Positions 1 through 7,938 are shown, counted from the stretch's first letter. The stretch: 64,000 bases of DNA from Peptococcus niger (GCF_900101835.1 NZ_FNAF01000004.1:159602-223601); one strand, 5' to 3'. Numbers and translations are program-made. Notes: generated by a model not told the origin, from the letters alone.

Positions 1-44
1 TGTTGAACAAAAAGTAAAGACGAATTCACCTGTTGACCAAAAAG
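1..44 (+). repeat. Direct repeat overlapping first promoter
   Basis: A 14-base word, TGTTGAMCAAAAAG, occurs at 1-14 and 31-44 with one mismatch and a 30-base period. The second copy contains the -35 box of the promoter at 33-61. It may be a regulator-binding repeat; the window edge hides whether more copies lie upstream. Confidence 0.5.
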
Positions 45-61
45 AACTTCTGGTGTACAAT
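33..61 (+). promoter_or_regulatory. Promoter of the early/replication operon
   Basis: TTGACC (33-38), a 17-base spacer and TACAAT (56-61) form a near-consensus sigma-A promoter. It lies about 90 bases before the first HTH gene, and no clear terminator is visible before 6 kb. Confidence 0.75.
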
Positions 62-97
62 CTGTTTAGAAATAGAATATATATAACTCTTTAAATT

Positions 98-116
98 AAA
101 GCGGGTGACCTGCTTT
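98..116. promoter_or_regulatory. Operator-like dyad
   Basis: A 19-base dyad reads AAAGC-x-GGT-x-ACC-x-GCTTT, with symmetrical half-sites. It lies in the leader between the promoter and the first HTH gene, as expected for an autoregulatory operator of an XRE-type repressor. Binding is inferred. Confidence 0.5.
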
Positions 117-153
117 TAAATACTAAAACGATAAACAGAAAGGTGTGTATGAC

Positions 154-351
154 ATGAGATACGCAGTTAAAGAGGCAAGGGAAGCAGTAGGAATGTCCCA
201 AGAGGAACTGGCCAAAAAGGCGGGTATCAGCAGGACAACACTTTGGAGAATGGAGCAATCCGATGCAGATAGATTTGGCGTGAAGTCTAAATCTTTAGCA
301 GCGGTAGCTCGGGCACTTAACAAGCAGGTAAGTGATATTTTTTTAGTTTAA
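154..351 (+). CDS. Small XRE-family HTH regulator
   Basis: A 65-residue protein that is almost only a lambda-repressor-type helix-turn-helix. The motif MSQEELAKKAGISRTTLWRM is the recognition helix pair of the XRE/Cro family. The ATG at 154 is preferred over the in-frame GTG at 145 because the GAAAGG ribosome site (138-143) is about ten bases from the ATG and touches the GTG. A promoter and dyad lie just upstream, so it probably represses its own operon. Such short Cro-like proteins usually control early genes of phages and conjugative elements. Family is clear; its role as master repressor is inferred. Confidence 0.85.
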   Translation: MRYAVKEAREAVGMSQEELAKKAGISRTTLWRMEQSDADRFGVKSKSLAAVARALNKQVSDIFLV

Positions 352-393
352 AGTTTCTGTAATTGAACAAGCGTCAGAAAAAAAGGAGGCCTC

Positions 394-711
394 ATGATGT
401 CTGCCACAAGCGAAAATAATTCTGATAAAGCCGTGGGCGTTCTCGTGGATTTGTTGATTGGTCCCCTTTTTGAGCGCCTGAAGCCACTAATAGACGATTA
501 CTTCGAGGATAAGTCTAAAGAAGACAGGGATCATGCTTGGCCGGAATATATTCAGCGGACTGATATAGAAAAATACACAGGTTTTTCTAAGTCCACTTTT
601 GACCGCTGGGTGCGAGATGGCTTGCCGATTGTAAAAGGTGATGGTAATAACGGCCGTGTCATGGTTCGCTCAAGTGATTTACGGTCATGGTTGGATAAAA
701 AAATGATTTAG
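394..711 (+). CDS. Excisionase-like DNA-binding protein
   Basis: 105 residues with a strong GGAGG at 385-389. The C-terminal 60 residues (IEKYTGFSKSTFDRWVRDGL and following) have the winged-helix layout of MerR/excisionase-type DNA-binding domains, including the wing region GRVMVRSSDLRSWL. The N-terminal 45 residues are acidic and helical. It follows the XRE gene in the same operon. It could be an excision or replication accessory factor, or a second regulator; no integrase is in the window, so an excisionase role cannot be assigned. Confidence 0.65.
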   Translation: MMSATSENNSDKAVGVLVDLLIGPLFERLKPLIDDYFEDKSKEDRDHAWPEYIQRTDIEKYTGFSKSTFDRWVRDGLPIVKGDGNNGRVMVRSSDLRSWLDKKMI

Positions 712-721
712 GAGGATTACA

Positions 722-1126
722 ATGCCTGAGGAAAAGCAAGACTTTACCGCTTATCTGGTAGACGAAAATGGAAATACAAAGTCTTACAATTTCGGCTCTA
801 CAGCTAATATTTCAGTATTTCTAACCGAGTGTGAGGTTGGAAGTATAGAGACTTATCGTGTGAGAAACGAGACCCTAGCAGGCTTATATATTTGCTGGGT
901 AGACCCGGAAGCTAAAGAAAAAGGCCGAGAATATAATGCTGTTGGCAGCCGATTGGCCGGAGTTCCTGTTTATGGGAAGCTGCTTATGTGGCGGTCTTAT
1001 GACGATAAGGCCTTGCCGATAAGGGAAAATGATATCAAGTTTTTAGAACGGATAGCCGCTCTTTATAGGGCGCAGTTAGTTAAGATAAATCGATCTAAAA
1101 GACGGCAAGAAAGGAGCCTAAAATGA
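722..1126 (+). CDS. Hypothetical protein, paralogue of the 1474 gene
   Basis: 134 residues, unrecognised, soluble, basic at the C-terminus. It starts with AYLVDENGNTKSYNF and carries a central YNAVGSRL and a late ENDIKFLERI. The product of the gene at 1474 has the same three landmarks in the same order (FRIDEHGNYGSW, VNLIGSTF, ENDYLRQI), so the two are diverged paralogues with a membrane-protein gene between them. Its stop overlaps the next ATG (ATGA at 1123-1126), indicating translational coupling. Function unknown. Confidence 0.7.
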   Translation: MPEEKQDFTAYLVDENGNTKSYNFGSTANISVFLTECEVGSIETYRVRNETLAGLYICWVDPEAKEKGREYNAVGSRLAGVPVYGKLLMWRSYDDKALPIRENDIKFLERIAALYRAQLVKINRSKRRQERSLK

Positions 1127-1470
1127 GTGCGATAAATAAAAAAATGCTCCACACAGGTGGCCGCCAATGTGGAGCAAGAAAAAAGGTACTCCCTAGAATA
1201 CCCGAAGACAGTATATCAAAAAATACGGCTTCTGATAAGCCTAAAAAAGTGAATATGGTGTCTAGCCCTTTAATGCTAGTCGCTCGGGTTTTATTTTGGG
1301 TTTCAGCCTTCATGTTTCTGTATTCTGCCTTGAGAGTAGATAGTTCTAGCCTTTCGCTTTTAGCTGGGCTAGGGAGAATGACTATGTGGGCCATGCTGGC
1401 AGCCATAGGAGTTCTGGGATTTGAAAAAGCAAAGATTAACTTGTTGAGGCGTTTGAGTAAGAGAGGTTGA
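1123..1470 (+). CDS. Small membrane protein, unknown
   Basis: 115 residues, coupled to the previous gene by an ATGA overlap. After a basic, soluble N-terminal third there are two likely membrane spans (VARVLFWVSAFMFLYSAL and GRMTMWAMLAAIGVLGF), followed by a basic tail. No family recognised. Its position between two paralogous soluble proteins suggests the three act together, but that is inference. Confidence 0.65.
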   Translation: MSAINKKMLHTGGRQCGARKKVLPRIPEDSISKNTASDKPKKVNMVSSPLMLVARVLFWVSAFMFLYSALRVDSSSLSLLAGLGRMTMWAMLAAIGVLGFEKAKINLLRRLSKRG

Positions 1471-1473
1471 AAT

Positions 1474-1827
1474 ATGGACAATTATACATTCGGTTTTCGT
1501 ATAGACGAGCATGGCAACTATGGCTCATGGCGGTATCAAAATATGTCTGAGGCAGCAGAATATCTAACAGGCTCCCCTGATGGTAAATGCCGACTTATAG
1601 GACTGGCGCATAGTGACTTAAAAGATCGGTTTGTAGCCCTAATGCCGGAAGAGCCGGATAAGAGAGCAGATGTTAATTTAATCGGAAGTACCTTTGCCTT
1701 GGGGCTGATAAAAGGGAAAATGGTTGTTTTTTCTTATGGCAATGATGGCGTTCGGTCTGTTAGTAGGGCTGAAAATGATTATCTCAGACAAATTATTCAG
1801 GATATCACCGGTAAAGATTTTAGGTAG
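1474..1827 (+). CDS. Hypothetical protein, paralogue of the 722 gene
   Basis: 117 residues, unrecognised. It shares an ordered pattern with the protein at 722: an N-terminal D-E-x-G-N turn, a central glycine-serine motif (LIGSTFALG) and a C-terminal END followed by a hydrophobic helix. Ribosome site GAGAGG just upstream. The pair probably arose by duplication inside the element. No catalytic motif seen. Confidence 0.7.
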   Translation: MDNYTFGFRIDEHGNYGSWRYQNMSEAAEYLTGSPDGKCRLIGLAHSDLKDRFVALMPEEPDKRADVNLIGSTFALGLIKGKMVVFSYGNDGVRSVSRAENDYLRQIIQDITGKDFR

Positions 1828-1845
1828 GGAAAGGGTTTTGAAAGA

Positions 1846-2250
1846 ATGATTAAAGAAATGCTTAATGGTCCAAGTATTGTTCTTGATCCAGTGCTTTTTA
1901 GGGCCGTTGGTTTGAAAGAGGCTCTAGTTCTGCAAGTGCTTTCTGTGAGGATTGAGGAAAATAAAATAGCTGGTAGAAACTTCCAAAAGGGTAGATATTG
2001 GGTGGATAAGCCAATGCGTGAATGGCAGGAGGATGAATTTAGCTTCCTGACTTTTGATACGCTTAAAAGAACGTTTACCAGGCTTAGGGAAAAAGACCTT
2101 ATTCTGGTTGATAAATTCAATTTAGATGGGCGGGATCAGACCAATTGGTACGCCGTGAATGAAGATAAATTAAAGCAGATATATCAAGAAACTAAAACTG
2201 AAAAAAAGAGACCGGTAAAGCGCTTAGGAGGAAAAAACCATGCAAATTAA
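1846..2250 (+). CDS. Winged-helix replication protein
   Basis: 134 residues. The segment from LFRAVGLKEALVLQVLSVRI through FLTFDTLKRTFTRLREKDLI resembles the N-terminal winged helix of phage replisome organizers and DnaD-like proteins. This is followed by a wing (DQTNWYAVNEDKL) and a basic lysine-rich tail. It is the first of three adjacent replication-type genes. Likely role: origin recognition or helicase loading. The family is a good guess from pattern, not a firm assignment. Confidence 0.6.
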   Translation: MIKEMLNGPSIVLDPVLFRAVGLKEALVLQVLSVRIEENKIAGRNFQKGRYWVDKPMREWQEDEFSFLTFDTLKRTFTRLREKDLILVDKFNLDGRDQTNWYAVNEDKLKQIYQETKTEKKRPVKRLGGKNHAN

Positions 2251-2740
2251 CTTTTTCCGTTTATTTAACGATTATGCAGATGCTATTGAAATGCTTGATG
2301 ATAACGAAGAGAGAGGGCTGTTATTTACGGCCATCTTTGCCCACGTACAGGGTGAAGAAGTTCCTGAGATGGCTGAAAAGACGGAGCTTTTGTTTACAAT
2401 GATTCGCAACCAGATTGACCGCGATGTGGAGTCTTTGGATGATTCAGCCTTTACAGATAAGGCGAAGAAAGTTTTAGTCAGAGAATATGGAGAAGAGGGC
2501 CTCCAGCTTTGGAGCAAACTCTCTGAATTTATTAATTCTCAGCCATATGCACGTTACAAATGCGAAGACAACCTTGATTGGGACTATCTGGCAGGTGAGC
2601 TGGAGCTTGATACAGACGAATGTCAAAGCATGGTATATATGCTTATGGAGCATGATATTATTGATCCGGTCTCATGGAAAACGGATAGCGAAATTATGCT
2701 CAGCTCTTTTTATTATAATTTTTCCGGGGGGTGCCTGTAA
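2240..2740 (+). CDS. DUF6291-like protein
   Basis: 166 residues. The N-terminal 60 residues (FFRLFNDYADAIEMLDDNEE and the following ALFTAIFAHVQGEE-type stretch) match the pattern of DUF6291, a domain found at the front of phage and plasmid replication proteins. The C-terminal half is acidic and unassigned. It overlaps the preceding gene by 11 bases and its stop shares a base with the next ATG at 2740. It may be a split or duplicated relative of the next gene, which starts with the same domain. Confidence 0.6.
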   Translation: MQINFFRLFNDYADAIEMLDDNEERGLLFTAIFAHVQGEEVPEMAEKTELLFTMIRNQIDRDVESLDDSAFTDKAKKVLVREYGEEGLQLWSKLSEFINSQPYARYKCEDNLDWDYLAGELELDTDECQSMVYMLMEHDIIDPVSWKTDSEIMLSSFYYNFSGGCL

Positions 2741-3618
2741 TGTATAGACGGAGCTTTATTTTATATAGTGATTATGCACAGAAAATTGAAATGTTATCAC
2801 GGCCTGAACGAGGCGATCTTTTTACCATGATTCTCCAATATGTCCGAGGGGAAGAAGTTATGAGTTCTACCGATTTGGTAATAATGGCATTCTATTTTAT
2901 CCAGACACAATTGGACAAAGACTTTGCGAAATACAATAAAAAAGTGGTTTCAAGTCAGGAAAACGGTAAAAAAGGCGGCAGACCTAGGAAAGATGCTGTA
3001 TATTTTGGCCCAATGAGTGCAGCTGAATGGATGCCGGGGTATGAAGCCGGGATGGTGCATTACGAGCCTCCGGAATCAGGGCCGCATTCGACAGTAGGCA
3101 CAGCACATTCAAATAATTTAAGGCAAGATCATCAATTGCAAGATTATCAACCGTCTATACATAAGGAAAGTGAGAGTCAACACGGTGTAAGAAATGCAAA
3201 CACTTATTCCTTTCCTAATTTGTATGTCGTAAAAGATAAGTCCATTGCTCCAAAGGTTACTCGTATTTCTGTTGATCCAAACGAATTTTTCGAGCAAGTT
3301 TGGGCACTATATCCGGTCAAGCGTGGTAAGCACCGTGTGTCCGATAAAAAGCGTAAGCTTCTTGCGCAATACAGTTTTGAAGAAATTAGACGGGCTATTA
3401 ATCGCTACAAGGATGAAGTTTCCAAGTCCAGCTTTCAGAGAGCTTACCAGAACGGCTCTACCTTCTTTAACTCAGGTATTTTTGATTACCTTGACGATGC
3501 GTATGTTCCCGTAGAAGAACCCAGGTGGGCAGCAGTGGCTTCTGGTGACGGTAGAGTGCCTACAAATAGGGATTTTATTGGTCATACGCCGGAAGACTAT
3601 GACGCTTTGGAGGAGTGA
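2740..3618 (+). CDS. DUF6291-type phage replisome organizer
   Basis: 292 residues. The N-terminal DUF6291-like domain (YRRSFILYSDYAQKIEMLSR onward) ends in a KKGGRPRK basic patch. A variable linker follows, then the C-terminal domain typical of phage replisome organizers: FEQVWALYPVKRGK, a helical pair, and NGSTFFNSGIFDYLDD. ATG 2740 is preferred to the in-frame GTG 2731 because the GGGGGG ribosome site directly precedes the GTG. Probably initiates replication of the element together with the flanking proteins and SSB; no origin repeats were identified. Confidence 0.7.
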   Translation: MYRRSFILYSDYAQKIEMLSRPERGDLFTMILQYVRGEEVMSSTDLVIMAFYFIQTQLDKDFAKYNKKVVSSQENGKKGGRPRKDAVYFGPMSAAEWMPGYEAGMVHYEPPESGPHSTVGTAHSNNLRQDHQLQDYQPSIHKESESQHGVRNANTYSFPNLYVVKDKSIAPKVTRISVDPNEFFEQVWALYPVKRGKHRVSDKKRKLLAQYSFEEIRRAINRYKDEVSKSSFQRAYQNGSTFFNSGIFDYLDDAYVPVEEPRWAAVASGDGRVPTNRDFIGHTPEDYDALEE

Positions 3619-3623
3619 TACCC

Positions 3624-4082
3624 GTGCAAATCCTAGATGCATGCTGCGGCAGCCGGATGTTTTGGTGGGAGAAGGATAGGAAGGATGTTATATTTCAGGA
3701 TAACCGGTGCCTAGAAACGACTCTTTCGGATGGTCGTCAGCTCACTGTTAGTCCCAGTCATTTCGGGGATTTCCGCCGCATGGATTTTTCGGATAATACT
3801 TTTGATTTAATCGTTTTTGATCCGCCACACCTCATAGAAGCTGGGCAGAGCAGCTGGCTAGCACAAAAGTATGGTGTTTTGAATAGGGAGACATGGAGGT
3901 CTGATTTAAAGGCTGGTTTTGAAGAGTGTCTTCGTGTGCTAAAGCCCACTGGCACATTAATCGTTAAGTGGTGCGAGGAGCAGATCAAAACCAAGGAGTT
4001 TCTTGCAGCCATAGGAAGGAAGCCGCTTTTTGGAGATAAAAGAGCAAAAACAAGATGGATGGTTTTTGTAAAGGGAGTGTGA
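3624..4082 (+). CDS. SAM-dependent methyltransferase with DPPH motif
   Basis: About 152 residues. ILDACCGSRMFWW is a motif-I-like glycine-containing loop. FDLIVFDPPH is the amino-methyltransferase catalytic tetrapeptide region (DPPY/DPPH class), and CLRVLKPTGTLIVKWCEEQI resembles the later core strands. GTG 3624 is chosen because GGAGG (3609-3613) is well spaced from it. Short for a sequence-specific DNA methyltransferase and without a target-recognition domain, so substrate (DNA adenine/cytosine amine or RNA) is open. Such enzymes are common in phage replication operons. Confidence 0.75.
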   Translation: MQILDACCGSRMFWWEKDRKDVIFQDNRCLETTLSDGRQLTVSPSHFGDFRRMDFSDNTFDLIVFDPPHLIEAGQSSWLAQKYGVLNRETWRSDLKAGFEECLRVLKPTGTLIVKWCEEQIKTKEFLAAIGRKPLFGDKRAKTRWMVFVKGV

Positions 4083-4087
4083 GGCTT

Positions 4088-4282
4088 GTGGAGCTACTTT
4101 TAAGCAGCTTAAATCTGTCAACAGGTGCATATAATGCTCTTCGTAGAAGCGGTATCCATACGATAATTCAACTAGTCAGCCTGTCAGCGGAGGAATTACT
4201 GAGAATAAAAGCTGTTGGGAAAAAACGCTATAGGGAAATAGCAAACGCTTTAGATAATGCGGGGATTAAGCATAAATTTTAG
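4088..4282 (+). CDS. Stand-alone RNA polymerase alpha-CTD-like protein
   Basis: About 64 residues. The whole protein follows the alpha subunit C-terminal domain pattern: L..LNLSTGAYNALRRSG, then IHTIIQLVSLSAEELLRI, then VGKKRYREIANALDNAG. In RpoA this helix-hairpin-helix domain binds UP-element DNA and activators. Start codon GTG 4088 is inferred from AAGGGAG at 4071-4077; GTG 4079 is possible. A free alpha-CTD on a mobile element could bind DNA or compete with host polymerase contacts; that is inference. Confidence 0.7.
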   Translation: MELLLSSLNLSTGAYNALRRSGIHTIIQLVSLSAEELLRIKAVGKKRYREIANALDNAGIKHKF

Positions 4283-4294
4283 GAGGGTTACAAG

Positions 4295-4723
4295 GTGAAT
4301 AAAATACTAATCATTGGTCGCTTAACCGCTGACCCGGAATTAAACTTCACTCAAAGTGGTAACGCTGTTTGTCGAGTGACGGTAGCTACAGACCGCGCCT
4401 ATCAGGCTGAGGGTAGAAAGAATACGGACTTCATCCGGGTGGTTGCTTGGCGTGGTGTTGCTGAAACATTAGCTAAATATATGCACAAGGGTAGCATGGT
4501 CGCTGTAGAAGGTGAGCTGCATGTTGAATCCTATGAGGATAAGGAAGGCGTTCGCCGGATTAGTCCGGAAGTATTAGCTAATCGAATTAAGTTCCTAGAC
4601 TACCGGGCTAAGGGTCAAAAGACACCTGAATCGGTTCCAGAAGTGCCGGGGGTAGAGGTTGGATATGATCCGAAAGACCTGCCTTTTGAAGAAGATACGG
4701 AGCAGGCGGAGCTGCCGTTTTAA
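4295..4723 (+). CDS. ssb: Single-stranded DNA-binding protein
   Basis: 142 residues with GTG start and strong AGGAGGG. OB-fold landmarks are present: NKILIIGRLTADPEL, an RVTVATDR strand, TDFIRVVAWRGVAETLAKYM and GSMVAVEGELHVESYED. The linker is short and acidic and the protein ends in ELPF, close to the DDIPF-type tip that recruits host replication proteins. It protects single-stranded DNA during replication or conjugative transfer of the element. Family certain. Confidence 0.95.
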   Translation: MNKILIIGRLTADPELNFTQSGNAVCRVTVATDRAYQAEGRKNTDFIRVVAWRGVAETLAKYMHKGSMVAVEGELHVESYEDKEGVRRISPEVLANRIKFLDYRAKGQKTPESVPEVPGVEVGYDPKDLPFEEDTEQAELPF

Positions 4724-4738
4724 GGCAGGAGGTAAGAT

Positions 4739-5668
4739 ATGACCATAAAAATTACCGCAGAGATTATGGGCGTTACTGAAATAAAAGTAGTGGCTCAATC
4801 TGAAGACCGGCACAATCGAACCATTTATAGGCAGGTCAAAGATGCTATTCAATCCTCAAGAGATGTTTTCCTAGAAACCTTTTACTATCCGGATGGCTGT
4901 AAGAAAGCCATAGAAAGAGTTGAATCGGGTCAATCGGAAAGCGTAACCGTACAATTTAAGGTAATCGTTGTAGAGTTTGTACCGAATGAGGCATGTAAAG
5001 ATTTCCTCGGAGTAGGATTGGAGGGCACGGAAGATTTTCTTAATAAGGTAATTGATAATATGCAACAATCCATAGAGCTTAGTAAACGAATAAAGGTGTT
5101 GGGCTATCAAGAAGCCTCCTTTATTGGCGTTAATATCATCGAAAAAAACGATTTTTCTAAGCTTTTTGATGACTTTGAGGATAGATTTGAAAAACCTGTT
5201 TTTCAGGTGAGTTTAAGCGCAGAAGCTCAGATAAGACTGGATGTGTATAAGCAGATTCTCCGAGAATTCGAAGATTATCCAAACATGTCAGGGGCTAGCG
5301 ATTTTGCTGAAGAATATGTTGAACGGATGTTGCGCTATTCTTTAATGGCTTCGGATCAGGTTGATATAAAAGCTCTTTCCTATAGCGACAGCTTTGAATA
5401 TGATTGCTCAGAATTTCCGGGCAAGGTCCTAATCAGGGTGCCGGTGGATTTTGAGGCAGTAATCAATATAGAATGCAATCCCGGTGAGAGGGAGCGCTTT
5501 TTAAAAGAAAGGTCTGGGGAAAGCGAGGATTATGAAATAAATTATAGCCTGCTCGAAAGGGCTGAAAAGCTTCTTTCTTATGGGGAGAGTCTCGAAAATA
5601 TAACTATTGCGTCACTAGACGGCATAAAAGTTCTTGATAAGGGGGAAAAGCGTGAATACATGGTTTGA
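4739..5668 (+). CDS. Hypothetical protein
   Basis: 309 residues, acidic, no signal peptide or membrane span, not recognised. GGCAGGAGG precedes ATG 4739. The protein seems to have an N-terminal beta-rich part (to about 90) and a helical rest. It lies in the early operon after ssb and overlaps the next gene by 17 bases. No catalytic motif seen. Confidence 0.65.
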   Translation: MTIKITAEIMGVTEIKVVAQSEDRHNRTIYRQVKDAIQSSRDVFLETFYYPDGCKKAIERVESGQSESVTVQFKVIVVEFVPNEACKDFLGVGLEGTEDFLNKVIDNMQQSIELSKRIKVLGYQEASFIGVNIIEKNDFSKLFDDFEDRFEKPVFQVSLSAEAQIRLDVYKQILREFEDYPNMSGASDFAEEYVERMLRYSLMASDQVDIKALSYSDSFEYDCSEFPGKVLIRVPVDFEAVINIECNPGERERFLKERSGESEDYEINYSLLERAEKLLSYGESLENITIASLDGIKVLDKGEKREYMV

Positions 5669-5912
5669 TTACGAAGGCATCATTGGTGCCAGTTACAAAG
5701 AAGTTCAGAATATTGCTGTGAACAACCCTGAAGATTTTTTCTTAAACCTAGGTGCCTATCTAAATAATATCTGTGACGCTTTTGACGATACAGCGGATAT
5801 TCCTTGGGATAATCTCAAGGAAACCAAGCTCTTAGAGTTGCGATATAATCTGGTGCAATTAGCTAAAGCATCTACGGCTGCAATTGCTTTTTTAGATCAA
5901 AAAGAAGTGTAA
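5652..5912 (+). CDS. Small hypothetical protein
   Basis: 86 residues from GTG 5652, which has a GGGGGAAAA ribosome site; an earlier in-frame start at 5634 lacks one. Acidic, all-helical, with no recognised family. It overlaps the end of the upstream gene, so it is co-translated with it. Confidence 0.6.
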   Translation: MNTWFDYEGIIGASYKEVQNIAVNNPEDFFLNLGAYLNNICDAFDDTADIPWDNLKETKLLELRYNLVQLAKASTAAIAFLDQKEV

Positions 5913-5945
5913 TCCTTAGCCATTAAAATTCTGGAGGTGATATAT

Positions 5946-6065
5946 GTGGCAGTAAGTAAAAAGAAAATAATTGCTTTAACTTTCTTGGGTTTGGCTATTG
6001 GTAGGTGTGCCAGTGAACGGCGCAAAAGGCGAGCGTTTCTTCTAGACCGTTTAATTAGTAAGTGA
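5946..6065 (+). CDS. 39-residue hydrophobic-basic peptide
   Basis: GGAGGTGATAT precedes GTG 5946; the nearby ATG 5944 is followed by a stop after two codons. The frame encodes 39 residues: a lysine-rich start, a short hydrophobic stretch (IIALTFLGLAIG) and an arginine-rich tail (RRKRRAFLLDRLISK). The ideal ribosome site and tight fit between neighbours support translation. Function unknown; it could be a membrane-associated peptide. Confidence 0.5.
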   Translation: MAVSKKKIIALTFLGLAIGRCASERRKRRAFLLDRLISK

Positions 6066-6101
6066 TAAATATAGCATATATTGCAGAAAGGAGGCTTTAA
6101 T

Positions 6102-7226
6102 ATGCCTAGTAAGAAAAATTTTTCGGCGGTGGTTTTAGTAGTAATGCTGGGGCTTGCGCCAATCTTTAGCATTTCGGCACAGGCAGGCGAGGCAACAATT
6201 AGCCATGAAAGCTCTGAAGTGTCAGTTGAGCAAGATGCTAGCCAATCAGATAAAAGCGTAAATCAAGATAAAGCAGCAGTTGTAGAAATGAGTGCTAATG
6301 AATTAAGAGGTAAGCTGGATAAAACATTGGCATATTACACGACAGCCACAAAGAGTGAATTTAGCCCTGTTGAAAAAGAGAGCTTAAAAAAGGCTGCCAC
6401 GGTTATTGAGGAAGAGATCTCTACCGGCTCTCGTAAGGATTTAACAGCCTGCCGGGATACGGTTAGGGTTTTATCCGGCAAGGAACAATACGCCACGCTG
6501 GTGGCTTATAGAGAACTCCTGTCTGGTATGAAAGACCCGGTTCCGGAGCAATATGAAAAAATTACAGATGAACAATATAGCAAAGAGTCCGCCGGTGATA
6601 GGCATGAGACATCTGCCAATAAAGAAGGTAATGAAATGACTTCCCAGCCAAAGGACGTACAAGAAACCGATAAAAAGGACGAAAATAAACCTGCTCAGGA
6701 AAAGCAAGGCATAAAAGAAGGCACTATCGTGCTCACTCGGACAGATAAAGAAGGTTACGTCATTAAAGGTGCTGAAATCACTATCTGGGATAAGGATAAT
6801 AAGGAAGTCTTTAAGGAGCTGACTGACGATAAAGGCCGGGTGTATTTTTCACCGGGTGTTGCAGGAACTTACACCTACCAAGAAACAAAACCTGCTGAGG
6901 GATATGTTAAAGACGATAAAAAGTATACTGTGAGCATTGATGCAGACTTCAATGTTGCAGGCGAAACAACGACGGCTACTGATGCTAAGCAAGACGGTTT
7001 TCAGACTGTAGCCGGACAAATAAATAGTGGTTCTTCCGGCGGAGCAGCAAGTGGCAATGGTTCCGGTTTTTTCGGTAATGGCGACAGCGTTCCGCAAACA
7101 GGACTTACCGACAAGGCAAAGGTATTTGGCGCTATTAGTGCTGTCCTCATTGCTTTAAGCGGTGCTTTCTACGCTATCTACAACAAATACGCTAAGAGGA
7201 ATATCTGTCGTGGTTTCCGCTTCTAA
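6102..7226 (+). CDS. Cell-wall-anchored Cna-B/SpaA-like surface protein
   Basis: 374 residues. Start ATG 6102 follows AAAGGAGG. A signal peptide (to about residue 28) is followed by a helical region, an acidic linker and a SpaA/Cna-B prealbumin-like domain (about 205-282; VLTRTDKEGYVIKGAEITIW, with the E-T-K-P-A-x-G-Y signature). A glycine/serine stalk leads to the sorting signal VPQTG at about 330-334, a membrane span and a basic tail. The sortase gene overlaps its 3' end, so it is the probable substrate. It could be a minor pilin or an adhesin; only one Cna-B domain is present. Confidence 0.85.
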   Translation: MPSKKNFSAVVLVVMLGLAPIFSISAQAGEATISHESSEVSVEQDASQSDKSVNQDKAAVVEMSANELRGKLDKTLAYYTTATKSEFSPVEKESLKKAATVIEEEISTGSRKDLTACRDTVRVLSGKEQYATLVAYRELLSGMKDPVPEQYEKITDEQYSKESAGDRHETSANKEGNEMTSQPKDVQETDKKDENKPAQEKQGIKEGTIVLTRTDKEGYVIKGAEITIWDKDNKEVFKELTDDKGRVYFSPGVAGTYTYQETKPAEGYVKDDKKYTVSIDADFNVAGETTTATDAKQDGFQTVAGQINSGSSGGAASGNGSGFFGNGDSVPQTGLTDKAKVFGAISAVLIALSGAFYAIYNKYAKRNICRGFRF

Positions 7227-7938
7227 ATGGCTCTCAATAGCTTGTTTGCTATTAGCTGTGGTAGCTATATCCTTTGCCGGTTATGCCCATATGCAAAATA
7301 GAGAGGAGATGAATTTTGATAAAGGATTGGGCAAAGCGGTCACTCAACAAACGAAAGATTCTCTGTTGGATATTGATTTTGCAGCCCTAAAGACTCGTAA
7401 CCCTGATACTGTGGGATGGATAAGGCTGCCAGGGACGGTCATTAACTATCCTGTCGTCCAGACTGGGAATAATAAGACTTACCTAGACAAGCGCTTTGAC
7501 GGTCAGGCTACAGAATACGGTACTATCTTTGCTGATTACCGCTCAAAGATTTATTCCGGTAATAATATTATCCTATATGGTCACAATCAGAGTTATACGA
7601 ACCCGGTTAAGTTTTCTCTATTGCACAAGTATTTGGATGAACCAAACTACGTTAAAGAACATCCTTTTTTTGAATTTTATAAGGCTGAGGGTGGAATTAA
7701 ACGGCGTTACAAGGTTTTCTCAGCCTTTTTGCTAAATGCTAAAAACTCGGCTGAAGTCAATGCCGTATATAAAAATGTCGCGGATGAGGACTACCTAAGC
7801 TACCTCGAAGGATTAAAAAACAGGTCTGTTATTCAAACAGAAACAGAGCTATATGAAAATAAACAGGCGATAATCCTATCAACCTGCGCTAATCGGAGTA
7901 ATGATGAGCGTGCGCTGGTGTGCTTGATTGAAATGTAG
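7210..7938 (+). CDS. Class B-type sortase
   Basis: About 242 residues from GTG 7210 (GAGGA upstream), overlapping the substrate gene by 17 bases. An N-terminal signal anchor is followed by the sortase barrel: WIRLPGTVINYPVVQ, IILYGHNQ and ILSTCANRSNDERALV. The catalytic triad reads H125, C226 and R234. The N-terminal helices and TLxTC-like motif fit class B. Class B enzymes classically use NPQTN-like signals, yet the adjacent substrate carries VPQTG, as in pilus-associated B-type sortases. It should link the preceding protein to peptidoglycan. Confidence 0.9.
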   Translation: MVSASKWLSIACLLLAVVAISFAGYAHMQNREEMNFDKGLGKAVTQQTKDSLLDIDFAALKTRNPDTVGWIRLPGTVINYPVVQTGNNKTYLDKRFDGQATEYGTIFADYRSKIYSGNNIILYGHNQSYTNPVKFSLLHKYLDEPNYVKEHPFFEFYKAEGGIKRRYKVFSAFLLNAKNSAEVNAVYKNVADEDYLSYLEGLKNRSVIQTETELYENKQAIILSTCANRSNDERALVCLIEM

